Positions 1-7,007 are shown, numbered from the stretch's first letter. The stretch: DNA of 7,020 nt from Desulfobacterales bacterium (GCA_012974315.1 JAAXQI010000220.1:1-7020), one strand, 5' to 3'. A program made the numbers and translations. The notes: generated by a model from the sequence alone, not told the origin.

Positions 1-509
1 CCATAGTATTGATTACTGCTGCAACAATTACACTTACTGTTTTAATTTTTAATAAAAAGATTGTTGATGGCCTCTGCCAACTGCATATTCCGCTTTTGCC
101 TGCTATCTTTTTAGAAAAAATAAGGGAAGTGTATCGGTCAATGTATGAATACCGGGAGCATAAAGGAATATTTGGCAACTGTATTGCACTCACTGTTTTA
201 GGGCAAACGTCTTTCATAATCGTTAATTTCCTTTTGGCCACAAGTCTTTCCATTGATATACCCATTGGCTTCTTTTTCTTTTTTGTACCCATCTTATTGA
301 TCATGGGTGTGGCCCCGTCGGTGAATGGTATAGGTGTCCGGGAGGCTACTTTTCTGTTTTACCTCACCGAGTTTACAACACCTGAAAAGGCTTTAGCCTT
401 ATCCTTATTAACTACTTTTTTCATGATTTTCGTGGGAATTATTGGGGGGATAATTTATGCCTTTAAGGGAGGTATTGGTTCAAGTATAGAAAGAGTTACA
501 CTTGATTGA
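1..509 (+). CDS. C-terminal part of a lysylphosphatidylglycerol synthase TM-region / UPF0104 (YbhN-like) membrane protein
   Basis: The reading frame is open from the left edge (first full codon at 3), so the start lies outside the window; 168 residues are visible before the TGA at 507-509. A TTG at 9 could be read as a start, but it sits inside a hydrophobic segment and the frame continues upstream, so I treat the gene as partial. Four hydrophobic stretches are visible, near residues 1-16, 58-82, 85-103 and 130-152. Between the last two is a Gly-Val-Ala-Pro-Ser-Val-Asn-Gly-Ile-Gly-Val-Arg-Glu segment, which resembles the P-x-x-x-G-G-x-G-x-R-E signature of the flippase-like membrane domain shared by MprF N-termini, AglD and YbhN. 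Such proteins sit in the cytoplasmic membrane and are often found near glycosyltransferase or lipid genes. The substrate cannot be told from this fragment, and no aminoacyl-transfer domain follows the membrane part. The family call is from recognition of the motif and hydrophobic pattern. Confidence 0.72.
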   Translation, partial: IVLITAATITLTVLIFNKKIVDGLCQLHIPLLPAIFLEKIREVYRSMYEYREHKGIFGNCIALTVLGQTSFIIVNFLLATSLSIDIPIGFFFFFVPILLIMGVAPSVNGIGVREATFLFYLTEFTTPEKALALSLLTTFFMIFVGIIGGIIYAFKGGIGSSIERVTLD

Positions 510-565
510 ATTATTCTTGATTTGCTCTACCATCTCACCAGGAAATCGGGTATAGTGGCCAGCCG

Positions 566-594
566 TTTTCAAACACAACCTGACACTTTAAAAT
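566..594 (+). promoter_or_regulatory. Possible sigma70-type promoter for adk
   Basis: TTTTCA at 566-571 (4 of 6 matches to TTGACA) and TAAAAT at 589-594 (5 of 6 matches to TATAAT) are separated by exactly 17 bp. Transcription would start near 601, leaving a leader of only about 18 nt with the Shine-Dalgarno sequence inside it. The 109-bp gap between the membrane protein gene and adk contains nothing else I recognise and no terminator hairpin, so read-through from upstream is also possible. The match is modest and comes from inspection alone. Confidence 0.3.
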
Positions 595-607
595 ATAGTA
601 ACCAATT

Positions 608-613
608 GGAGGA
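608..613 (+). promoter_or_regulatory. Strong ribosome binding site of adk
   Basis: GGAGGA lies 5 nt before the ATG at 619, a near-ideal Shine-Dalgarno sequence and spacing. It fixes the adk start, which also places the P-loop at its usual position at residues 7-15. Confidence 0.8.
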
Positions 614-618
614 ACATA

Positions 619-1266
619 ATGAAATTGATATTATTAGGAGCCCCAGGGGCAGGCAAGGGAACTGTAGCAAAAATATTAACAGCCATAGATGGTTCGGTTC
701 AGATTTCCACTGGAGATATTTTGCGCGGCGCAGTCCAGGCGGGAACAGAACTTGGTAAAGAGGCAAAATCATACATGAATCGAGGCGATCTGGTTCCTGA
801 TTCCCTGATCATGGGAATAATGGAAAAAAGACTGCAGGAAGACGATTGTAAAAAAGGTTTTCTCCTTGATGGGTTTCCAAGAACAATTCTCCAGGCTGAA
901 GAGTTGAAAGTTCTGCTGGCCAAATTAGATATTACTCTCGATATGGCAGTTAACATAGATGTACCCCGGGACGTAATCCTTGACAGGTTATGTACACGGA
1001 GAACCTGTGAGAATTCCAAATGCCAGGCAATCTATAATGTGAAGAGCAACCCGCCAAAACAGGAAGGAATCTGTGATAAGTGCGGAAGTGCTGCTATCCA
1101 GAGAGAAGATGAGACAGAAGAGGCTATTTTGCACAGGCTTCAGACCTATAATGATAAAACAGCACCTTTGATTGGGTTTTATGAAAAGGAAGGACTGGTA
1201 AAAACTGTTTCCGGTACCTCCAGTGACATTGTTGTACTGGAATTAAAGGAAGCTCTGGGTTTCTAA
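619..1266 (+). CDS. adk: Adenylate kinase (zinc-lid form)
   Basis: Adenylate kinase catalyses the reversible conversion ATP + AMP = 2 ADP in the cytoplasm and balances adenylate pools. The 215-residue product has the normal length of the long bacterial form. Visible motifs are the P-loop GAPGAGKGT (7-15), the AMP-site segment STGDILR (30-36), LLDGFPRT (82-89, with the conserved Arg88), the Arg123/Arg127-Arg128 region, a LID domain (about 125-165) and the C-terminal helix with R173 and Y177. The LID carries four cysteines, Cys130, Cys135, Cys152 and Cys155, as expected for a structural zinc site; the first pair is spaced C-x4-C rather than the usual C-x2-C. The start is set by the GGAGGA ribosome binding site. 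purC follows on the same strand after a 92-bp gap, so the two may be cotranscribed. The protein looks complete and functional. Confidence 0.96.
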   Translation: MKLILLGAPGAGKGTVAKILTAIDGSVQISTGDILRGAVQAGTELGKEAKSYMNRGDLVPDSLIMGIMEKRLQEDDCKKGFLLDGFPRTILQAEELKVLLAKLDITLDMAVNIDVPRDVILDRLCTRRTCENSKCQAIYNVKSNPPKQEGICDKCGSAAIQREDETEEAILHRLQTYNDKTAPLIGFYEKEGLVKTVSGTSSDIVVLELKEALGF

Positions 1267-1300
1267 TCGCTCTACATTATTTATAAGCCCGCAAGGTATG

Positions 1301-1381
1301 AGGAGTTTTTATTTAATGGGATCTGAAAATCCTGAAAATATAACAAGTGAGACAAAAAATGTCAGAATCGCCTGTAATTAA
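1301..1381 (+). other. Short ORF with its own ribosome binding site overlapping the purC start (21 codons)
   Basis: AGGAG at 1301-1305 lies 10 nt before ATG at 1316, which opens a 21-codon frame ending with TAA at 1379-1381. It overlaps the first codons of purC out of frame. The peptide would be MGSENPENITSETKNVRIAC plus a final Asn and resembles nothing I know. It may be a leader peptide that delivers ribosomes to the purC start. Alternatively it is the true purC N-terminus displaced by one base: removing one A from the A6 run at 1354-1359 would fuse it to purC. I am unsure whether it is translated. Confidence 0.35.
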
Positions 1382-2246
1382 AACGGAATTCAAGGATTTA
1401 AAACTCATCCATCGCGGCAAGGTCAGGGATCTTTACGAAGTTGACAATAAGCTCCTCATGGTTGCAACTGACCGTATTTCAGCCTTTGATGTGGTAATGG
1501 ATGATCCTGTCCCCAATAAAGGTAAAGTTCTCACCAGGCTTTCTTTGTTCTGGTTTGATTTTTTGGGTGATATCTTGCCTAACCATTTGATTACTGCGGA
1601 TGTCGACCAATATCCATCTGCCTGTCAGCCGTATTTGAATGAACTGCGCGGCAGAAGCATGCTGGTTAAGAAGGCCAAACCTCTACCGATTGAGTGTATA
1701 GTCAGAGGATATCTCTCAGGTTCATTCTGGAAAGCATATCAGAGGGATACCAATGTCTGCGGTTTTCCGTTACCCTCAGGCATGGTTGAGTCAGACAAAT
1801 TTGATAACCCTCTTTTTACACCCTCAACAAAAGCTGATCTGGGACTGCATGATGAAAATATTTCCATTGAGCAGATGGAAGAAATTGTGGGTAAGGATGA
1901 AGCTGGAAAGATCATTGATGTGTGCATGAAACTATACCAGAAAGCAGCTGATTATGCCTTGAGCCGAGGTATTATTATTGCGGATACAAAGTTTGAACTA
2001 GGTTGGTATAAAGGAGAATTGATTCTTATAGACGAGGTTCTTACCCCTGATTCATCCAGGTTCTGGCCTTTGGATCAATATACACCAGGGTCCGGACAAC
2101 CAAGTTTTGACAAACAGTTCCTGCGGGATTATTTGTCAACGCTTGATTGGGATAAAAAGGCTCCTGCACCGCAACTCCCGGAAGAAATTCTTGTAAAGAC
2201 CGGGGCCAGATACGGAGAAGCTGTTGACAAAATTATAGGCACCTGA
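1359..2246 (+). CDS. purC: Phosphoribosylaminoimidazole-succinocarboxamide (SAICAR) synthase
   Basis: PurC joins aspartate to CAIR using ATP, giving SAICAR, in de novo purine synthesis in the cytoplasm. From ATG 1359 the product has 295 residues, the length of the longer yeast Ade1-like class rather than the roughly 235-residue E. coli class. Visible motifs are the N-terminal HRGKVRDLY (18-26), ATDRISAFD, the first family signature PIECIVRGYLSGS (110-122), the second signature DTKFELG (209-215) and DEVLTPDSSRFW (225-236). An in-frame GTG at 1347 would add four residues; the frame is closed by TAA at 1341. I prefer ATG 1359 because the weak GTGAGA at 1347-1352 could serve as its Shine-Dalgarno sequence, six nt away, and conservation begins soon after. 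The start region is odd, as noted for the overlapping short ORF. The 3' end converges on recC with a 20-bp gap and no obvious terminator. Confidence 0.95.
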   Translation: MSESPVIKTEFKDLKLIHRGKVRDLYEVDNKLLMVATDRISAFDVVMDDPVPNKGKVLTRLSLFWFDFLGDILPNHLITADVDQYPSACQPYLNELRGRSMLVKKAKPLPIECIVRGYLSGSFWKAYQRDTNVCGFPLPSGMVESDKFDNPLFTPSTKADLGLHDENISIEQMEEIVGKDEAGKIIDVCMKLYQKAADYALSRGIIIADTKFELGWYKGELILIDEVLTPDSSRFWPLDQYTPGSGQPSFDKQFLRDYLSTLDWDKKAPAPQLPEEILVKTGARYGEAVDKIIGT

Positions 2247-2266
2247 TTTTACGAAAAGAGATATTT

Positions 2267-5200
2267 TTAAACAGTGTATCGGGTTTGATTTTCAAGGACT
2301 GGCAGAAAGATTTTCTTTGCCTGGTCCATGAAAGATGTATCTGCCAGTTCCATGTCTTTAAAACAAAGGGAATTATAGGGGTCGTTTTTTTCAGCAATTG
2401 TATAAAATGCATCTCCTTCCCATTCTTTTTTAGCCTTTAATAGTGCTTCTTCTTCACCCCTGCCTTTATAAATTTCCTGGGCAAAAACATAGGAAGTCCG
2501 TGGGAAGAAGTGCAGTGGTTCTGAAAGGCCCTGCCAGTACAAGTTGAGCAATTGTACAAGGTGAGAACTGTTTTCGGAAACGGGAATGTACTTATAAATT
2601 TTATCTTTGCCTGCTAGAAAAGTATTCATTTCTGAACCAGGTTTTTCCTGGTTGTTAATTTTGTTAAACACCAGATGGCTTATCCAGGCCCGAATCACAT
2701 CCTGTGCTTTAATTTTTGCATAACGGTATTGTACCATGCCGGTTTCCATGAGATTGTCCAAACGCCCAGAGATCTTGAAATCATTCAACTCAAGATTGAT
2801 ATTCTGCTGCCCCAGTTCGTTTTGTGAAAACAAAGTATCCAGAGTTCTTTTAAATGATTGCACAGTAGACACCATTTGATCGAAATGTATCTTTCCCATT
2901 TTACCGTGTGGAAGTAGACCTTCAGCTCTTTTAGCCTGGTAAAGTTTGTCAATGTCCAGTTCTTCCATGAGTTGTAGCAGAATCTCATTTTCCAGTGTGT
3001 ATCTATCCAACCCTTTAATGGCAAAAGGTTCACTGGTATTGTGGCGCTGATTTTCTTCAATGGATGCAATACCAATCCTTTTGACCAGAAGATATCGTGC
3101 CGGATAAGAAAAGAACCTGATCAATTCAGATAGTTCTACATGTTTGTATGTATCGAGTGGTGTAGAGAGTGGAGATGTAATAGTGGGATGTATCTTATGT
3201 GACTTTGATGTAAGGGAAACTGCTGCACCACAATTTTCAGTAGAATAGCTGAAAAGGTTTTTCTTGTTTACCTGATCATTTGGGCTGAAGTAGTCAGGAT
3301 GAAAAGGTTGTAATCGATGGTTTGTAGTAAGATGATTTATTATCTCAGTGGAAGAATCATACTGGCCTTCTATTGCATATCCCTGTTCAATATAATCCAT
3401 GAGTTCACTTACAAGGACAGACGGAGGTTTTATGCTGCCATCCTGGATTGATTGTCCAGCAAAGCTTATATAGAGATTTTGACGTGTTGACAGGATTGTC
3501 TCAAGAAATAGGTAGCGGTCGTCATAGCGTCTGGAGCGGTCTCCCCGTTTTGGATCAAGGGCCATGAGGTCAAAGCTTCTTCTGCGACCCGGGCGCGGGT
3601 ATAAACCGTCATTCATGCCTAGCAGACAAATTACTTTAAACGGGATAGCCCGCATGGGAAGCATTGAACAGAAGGTGATGGACCCGGTCAAAAAACCTGC
3701 TCCACCAGATATGCTTGAATACCGTTCCTCAAGGGCGCCGAGTAAATATGATTGAATCACATCAATTGGTAATAGAGTATTGAAGGATGTCTGAGATTGC
3801 TGTTTTCTTAAGCCATAGAGTGACTGGTGCAGAAGTCTGTCATCTGTTTCAAATGTTTTATCTGCAAGCAGGAATTTTTCTTTAACAAGAAGGAGGATTT
3901 CAGACCATTCTGTAAGGGTATGTTTTTGTTCCAGAGTTTCTGACAGATCAAAAAGTGCTTCTGTGTAATCGAGAAAATTACCAAGAAGTTTTGTGTCGTT
4001 TCCTTCTATTGAATCATATGGAAGTATATTTTCGAAAAGATCTTTATTATTTCCAGGTGTAGCATATCCTAATAACAATCTATCAAGACCTGCTCTCCAG
4101 GTATTTTCACCATAATTGGGAAGGTTGAATTTTTTCTTGTGTTCCTGGTCAATTCCCCAGCATATGCGGGTTTGGTAAATCCATCTTTCCAGAGTGGAAA
4201 GTTCTTGATCATTAATGAAGAACCGGTTTTTAACCGGTTCTGTCTTCAGAAGTCCAATGATATCAATGCTACTGAAGCGGCTTTTGAAAAGTGACAGGAT
4301 TTCAAAAAAAGAATCGATATATTTACTCGATTTTTTGATGGATTGATCAGAAATGCTGTATGGCATTCTGTTGTCAGTTAAATTGCCTGCATCAAAAACT
4401 GCACGAATTAGAGGGGCATACTCGTTTATGTCCGGGGTCATGACGAGAATGTCCCTTGGCTCAATCAATTTATTATCAGAAGATTCGTCGAAAAATCCCA
4501 AAAGTTGGTCATGGAGTATTTCAACTTCGCGCATGGGACTGTGACAGGACTGAAAAGTGATTGAGGTATCGCTGTTTTTGATTTTCTTTGTAACAATTGA
4601 TGAGTGAAGTGATTGCCCAGGATTTCCACGTAAATAAAGTATATCTTGCTGGATACAGGACAGGAGGGTTTCTGATCCTGGATCCTGGAAGAATTCCAGG
4701 TCTTCACAGGGTAACTCTTGAACCATTGCCAGGAAGTCTCTACCCAGATGTCCCATGGATGACAGAAGGTTGTTGCCATGTTCAAGATGCAATATGTCCG
4801 AAGTTGATGCGGTTTTCCTGCTGATTTTTACAATGTCCCTGTCAGCAATGATATCAAACCAGAATTCCATGCAGGGATTCATTATAAAAAGATGCAGGTC
4901 AATATGACGTGCCAGGGCTGAAAGGACTTTCAGGTGATAGGGGGGGAGTGATGATATGCCAAATACAGAGATTCTTGTCGGTAGTTGCCGTTTATCAAAT
5001 CCAGGGTCTAGAATTTTTACCTCAAAATATTTTAAAAGTCTGGCCCGGTGGTGACCTGATATGTTTTCGTTTTTCTGTAACCGTTTTACGAGATGGGCCC
5101 ATAAAAGAGACTGCCATTTATGTTCAGCGATAGGAGTATTCGTATGGGCCTCCCAATCCAGAACCATACTCGGCCTGAAAAGGGTGTACTGGTCGAATAA

Positions 5201-5599
5201 GTCAGCTGTTTCACGTGCAAACTGGTAAAGTTTAAGTCCATTATCAGACTGAAGATAGTGTTGTATTTTTTTAAAATGAGGATCATTCAGGAGCCCAGGA
5301 AGAATGTCCATAAGGTGCCAGGTGATAAACTCTTTATCATAGGGAGATGAATCAGAAATATCCGGCATGAAAAGCTTGTAGATATTGCGGATGAATGTGT
5401 TAGGAAATGGGCATTCACAGTTAGCCCAAATTTTTAAGCGGCTGGCTGTTTCCAAAGATAACCAGCGTGCCATACCTCTGCTCTGAATGAGAATGATTTC
5501 TTTTTTTAAAGGCGGGAGAGGCTCAGAATGAAGTAGTTCGGCAAGATTGTCAGCAAGGATTTCAAGCCGGTTGCCGGTATAAAGATAAATTCCAGGCAT
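2267..5599 (-). CDS. recC: Exodeoxyribonuclease V gamma subunit (RecC)
   Basis: RecC is the scaffold and Chi-recognising subunit of RecBCD, the helicase-nuclease that resects double-strand breaks and loads RecA. The product has 1110 residues, close to the 1122 of E. coli RecC. Segments recalling the E. coli protein run in order: SRGMARWLSLE (40-50), FPNTFI, FGISSLPPYHLK from Phe213, the GHLGRDF segment, ICWGID, WRAGLDRLLLGYA, MLPMRAIPFKVICLLGMND (Met662 in GMND) with LYPR following, and KRGDRSRRYDDRYLFLE with SIQDGS downstream. The N-terminal two thirds is the helicase-like fold that lacks a working ATPase; the C-terminal part is the nuclease-like domain that contacts RecB. ATG 5599 is supported by AGGA (complement of 5607-5610) at 7-nt spacing. 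The gene is intact. It lies 55 bp behind the wspR-like gene on the same strand and ends against purC, so recB and recD are not downstream. The partner genes must be elsewhere if the complex is made. Confidence 0.94.
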   Translation of the reverse strand: MPGIYLYTGNRLEILADNLAELLHSEPLPPLKKEIILIQSRGMARWLSLETASRLKIWANCECPFPNTFIRNIYKLFMPDISDSSPYDKEFITWHLMDILPGLLNDPHFKKIQHYLQSDNGLKLYQFARETADLFDQYTLFRPSMVLDWEAHTNTPIAEHKWQSLLWAHLVKRLQKNENISGHHRARLLKYFEVKILDPGFDKRQLPTRISVFGISSLPPYHLKVLSALARHIDLHLFIMNPCMEFWFDIIADRDIVKISRKTASTSDILHLEHGNNLLSSMGHLGRDFLAMVQELPCEDLEFFQDPGSETLLSCIQQDILYLRGNPGQSLHSSIVTKKIKNSDTSITFQSCHSPMREVEILHDQLLGFFDESSDNKLIEPRDILVMTPDINEYAPLIRAVFDAGNLTDNRMPYSISDQSIKKSSKYIDSFFEILSLFKSRFSSIDIIGLLKTEPVKNRFFINDQELSTLERWIYQTRICWGIDQEHKKKFNLPNYGENTWRAGLDRLLLGYATPGNNKDLFENILPYDSIEGNDTKLLGNFLDYTEALFDLSETLEQKHTLTEWSEILLLVKEKFLLADKTFETDDRLLHQSLYGLRKQQSQTSFNTLLPIDVIQSYLLGALEERYSSISGGAGFLTGSITFCSMLPMRAIPFKVICLLGMNDGLYPRPGRRRSFDLMALDPKRGDRSRRYDDRYLFLETILSTRQNLYISFAGQSIQDGSIKPPSVLVSELMDYIEQGYAIEGQYDSSTEIINHLTTNHRLQPFHPDYFSPNDQVNKKNLFSYSTENCGAAVSLTSKSHKIHPTITSPLSTPLDTYKHVELSELIRFFSYPARYLLVKRIGIASIEENQRHNTSEPFAIKGLDRYTLENEILLQLMEELDIDKLYQAKRAEGLLPHGKMGKIHFDQMVSTVQSFKRTLDTLFSQNELGQQNINLELNDFKISGRLDNLMETGMVQYRYAKIKAQDVIRAWISHLVFNKINNQEKPGSEMNTFLAGKDKIYKYIPVSENSSHLVQLLNLYWQGLSEPLHFFPRTSYVFAQEIYKGRGEEEALLKAKKEWEGDAFYTIAEKNDPYNSLCFKDMELADTSFMDQAKKIFLPVLENQTRYTV

Positions 5600-5621
5600 G
5601 GATAAATCCTAACGAGACAAT

Positions 5622-5652
5622 TTTTGCTGCTCCCAAAAAGAAGCAGGCAAAA
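5622..5652. repeat. Inverted repeat (hairpin) between wspR and recC
   Basis: TTTTGCTGCT (5622-5631) pairs with AGCAGGCAAAA (5642-5652) around a 10-nt loop, giving a 10-bp stem with one bulged base. It nearly fills the 55-bp gap between the wspR-like stop and the recC start. In the minus-strand transcript the U-rich arm comes first and the A-rich arm second, with no U-run after the stem, so it does not look like an intrinsic terminator. It could affect mRNA processing, stability or recC translation; that role is inference. Confidence 0.5.
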
Positions 5653-5654
5653 TA

Positions 5655-6674
5655 TTAACTGGAAACGTCTGTGACCAGGCCTGATTTAACCCTGTCACGA
5701 CCGTCTTCTTTGGCTTTGTAAAGGGCCTGGTCAGCTGCACAAATAAGAATTTTCGGGTCTGTTCCCTGTAGTGGGATAATAGCTGAAACGCCTATACTGA
5801 CGCTGACAATATCAGATACTTTAGATTTGGCATGTTCAATTCTTAAATCTTTAATTGCCAGGCGCATTTCTTCAGCCACCTTAACCGACCCGTTTAAATC
5901 CGTATCGGGCAGAATTCCTGAAAATTCCTCACCCCCGTAACGAGCCAGGAAATCTGTCTCCCGATGTATGGCTGAATCAAGGCCTTTAGCAAACTTTTTG
6001 AGACAATCATCTCCACCCTGATGACCATAATGGTCATTGTAGAGCTTGAAAAAATCAATATCCAGCATAAGAAGCCCAATAGATTTTTCACTCCGCATGG
6101 CCCGATTCCATTCTTTATTAAGAGTTTCGTCAAAGTTCCTGCGGTTGGCAATTCCCGTCAGGCCATCCAAAGAGGAGAGTTTTTGCAGGGTACGATTGGC
6201 TTCGGCCAATTTTGCCTTACTCTCTTCAAGGGCCCTGAATGCCTCGTCTTTTTGAAGTTGGTTAATGTAAGCCTGGGAGTGGTATCTGACTCGGGCTATC
6301 ATTTCAATCTTATCAGGGAGTTTGACCATGTAATCATTGGCTCCGAGACTGAATGCCTTACTTTTTATGGATGCTTCATCTTTTGTAGACAGGAGAATGA
6401 TAGGGATCTGCGCAGTATCTTTGTTCACCCTGAAGTAGCGCACCATCATTAGTCCGTCAATATCAGGCATAACCAGGTCCTGGAGGATAACAGTTGCGTT
6501 GATTTCAGTAGCAAGTTTTATCCCTTTTGTGGGATCCTGACAGTAGTGAAATTCAATATCCTTTTCGCTGCTAAGAGCTCGGCGAACAGCCTCTGCAATC
6601 ATTGCCTGATCATCAATGAGCAGTACGGTAATTTTATGATTTTCCAAAGAGAGTTTTGATCTCGTGTCACTCAT
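5655..6674 (-). CDS. wspR: WspR-like response regulator with GGDEF diguanylate cyclase domain
   Basis: The product (339 residues) should make cyclic di-GMP from two GTP when its receiver domain is phosphorylated, as WspR of Pseudomonas does in surface sensing and biofilm formation. The receiver domain spans about 15-135, with acidic pocket Asp21-Asp22, phospho-acceptor Asp66 in VILQDLVMP, Ser96-Thr97 and Lys118 in MVKLPD. A linker helix, probably coiled coil, covers about 138-167. The GGDEF domain (about 168-330) has DGLTGIANRR, the metal-binding DIDFFK (205-210), the active-site loop GGEEF (247-251) and, upstream of it, the inhibitory I-site R-x-x-D (Arg238-Asp241). The REC-linker-GGDEF order and segments such as DDQAMI and ILQDLVMP closely resemble Pseudomonas WspR (347 residues). 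The start codon overlaps the stop of the upstream cheB/wspF remnant by one base (TAATG), and no good ribosome binding site precedes it, which implies translational coupling. recC follows after 55 bp. Confidence 0.93.
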   Translation of the reverse strand: MSDTRSKLSLENHKITVLLIDDQAMIAEAVRRALSSEKDIEFHYCQDPTKGIKLATEINATVILQDLVMPDIDGLMMVRYFRVNKDTAQIPIILLSTKDEASIKSKAFSLGANDYMVKLPDKIEMIARVRYHSQAYINQLQKDEAFRALEESKAKLAEANRTLQKLSSLDGLTGIANRRNFDETLNKEWNRAMRSEKSIGLLMLDIDFFKLYNDHYGHQGGDDCLKKFAKGLDSAIHRETDFLARYGGEEFSGILPDTDLNGSVKVAEEMRLAIKDLRIEHAKSKVSDIVSVSIGVSAIIPLQGTDPKILICAADQALYKAKEDGRDRVKSGLVTDVSS

Positions 6675-6940
6675 TATTTTTTACTCTGTTTAAGAATGAT
6701 ATAATTATTGATAGCCTTACCGATCTTGCTGGCAGGTAGAATGTCTGTTACTCCGCCAAGCTGAACTGCTGCCTTGGGCATGCCATATACTATACTTGAG
6801 TCTCGGTCTTGGGCAACTGTATAGCATTTACGATTATGAACTGCAAGAAGACCTTCTGCCCCATCTCTTCCCATGCCGGTCAGTAACGCAGCAACACCAT
6901 TGCCGGGCCAATGCTGGGCAACGCTTACGGACGAAATTCT
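6674..6940 (-). pseudogene. 3' remnant of a CheB/WspF-type protein-glutamate methylesterase gene
   Basis: The minus-strand frame from 6940 to the TAA at 6676-6674 encodes 88 residues. From about 6925 it reads as the end of a CheB methylesterase domain: SVAQHWPGNG, then VAALLTGMGRDGAEGLLA, then TVAQDRDSSIVYGMPKAA and VTDILP. The Asp of the GMGRDG motif corresponds to the catalytic Asp of CheB. The receiver domain and the Ser and His of the catalytic triad are absent. In-frame TAA and TGA stops occupy 6946-6941, and the DNA beyond is AT-rich without CheB similarity in any frame. The only in-frame ATG (6874) starts inside the GMGRDG motif and lacks a ribosome binding site, so the remnant is probably non-functional. 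Full CheB is about 350 residues. The one-base overlap with wspR matches a wspF-wspR arrangement. Whether the break is a rearrangement, an insertion or an assembly artefact cannot be decided here. Confidence 0.82.
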
Positions 6941-6960
6941 TCATTATTCCCTTTTTGTGT

Positions 6961-6990
6961 AAGTATATATATTTTATTTGTTTGAAAAAA
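6961..6990 (-). promoter_or_regulatory. Possible promoter upstream of the cheB remnant and wspR
   Basis: On the minus strand, TATACT (6967-6962) resembles a -10 box, and a T-rich stretch (TTTTTC at 6989-6984, 16 bp upstream) is a weak -35 candidate. The region is almost pure A+T. If active it would drive the cheB remnant, wspR and recC. AT-rich DNA gives such matches easily, so this is weak. Confidence 0.28.
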
Positions 6991-7007
6991 ATAAAGACGC
7001 CTTATTT
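6985..7007 (-). terminator. Possible weak intrinsic terminator on the minus strand at the window edge
   Basis: Reading the minus strand, AAATAAGG (7007-7000) pairs with CTTTATTT (6996-6989), with one G-T wobble, around a 3-nt loop. Four further T residues follow (6988-6985). The stem is AT-rich and therefore weak. If real, it would end a transcript coming from a gene beyond the right edge. The same A/T-rich bases also overlap the candidate -35 region, so at most one reading may be right. Confidence 0.25.

Noticed and set aside
551..556. TATAGT as an alternative -10 box for adk
   Set aside because: No -35-like hexamer lies 15-19 bp upstream; the nearest TTGATT (517-522) is 28 bp away. The pair at 566-594 fits better.
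522..758. Plus-strand 78-codon frame overlapping the adk start
   Set aside because: It overlaps the strongly supported adk frame, lacks a ribosome binding site and has no recognisable motif, so it is a shadow frame.
2245..2266. TTTT-ACG-AAAA mini-hairpin between purC and recC as a terminator
   Set aside because: The 4-bp A/T stem is too weak to count as an intrinsic terminator.
3564..5133. Several plus-strand frames of 63-75 codons opposite recC
   Set aside because: All are antisense shadows of the conserved recC frame and have no motifs or ribosome binding sites of note.
6021..6452. Plus-strand 143-codon frame opposite the wspR-like gene
   Set aside because: It lies fully antisense to well-conserved receiver and GGDEF coding sequence, and its composition follows from those codons. 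No independent start signal or motif was seen.
6922..6928. CGCTTAC at the cheB junction, whose complement GTAAGCG resembles the terminal bases of IS66-family elements
   Set aside because: The orientation would put the element on the side that encodes recognisable CheB residues (the AGC and GTT codons belong to SVA), and no matching second end is visible. The seven-base match is best treated as chance.
6834..6944. Minus-strand 36-codon ORF starting at ATG 6944 after a GGGA-like site and crossing the cheB junction out of frame
   Set aside because: It is unusually rich in Cys, Arg and Trp, typical of an out-of-frame reading of cheB, and most of it shadows the recognisable cheB frame. The GGGA-to-ATG spacing is only about 3 nt.
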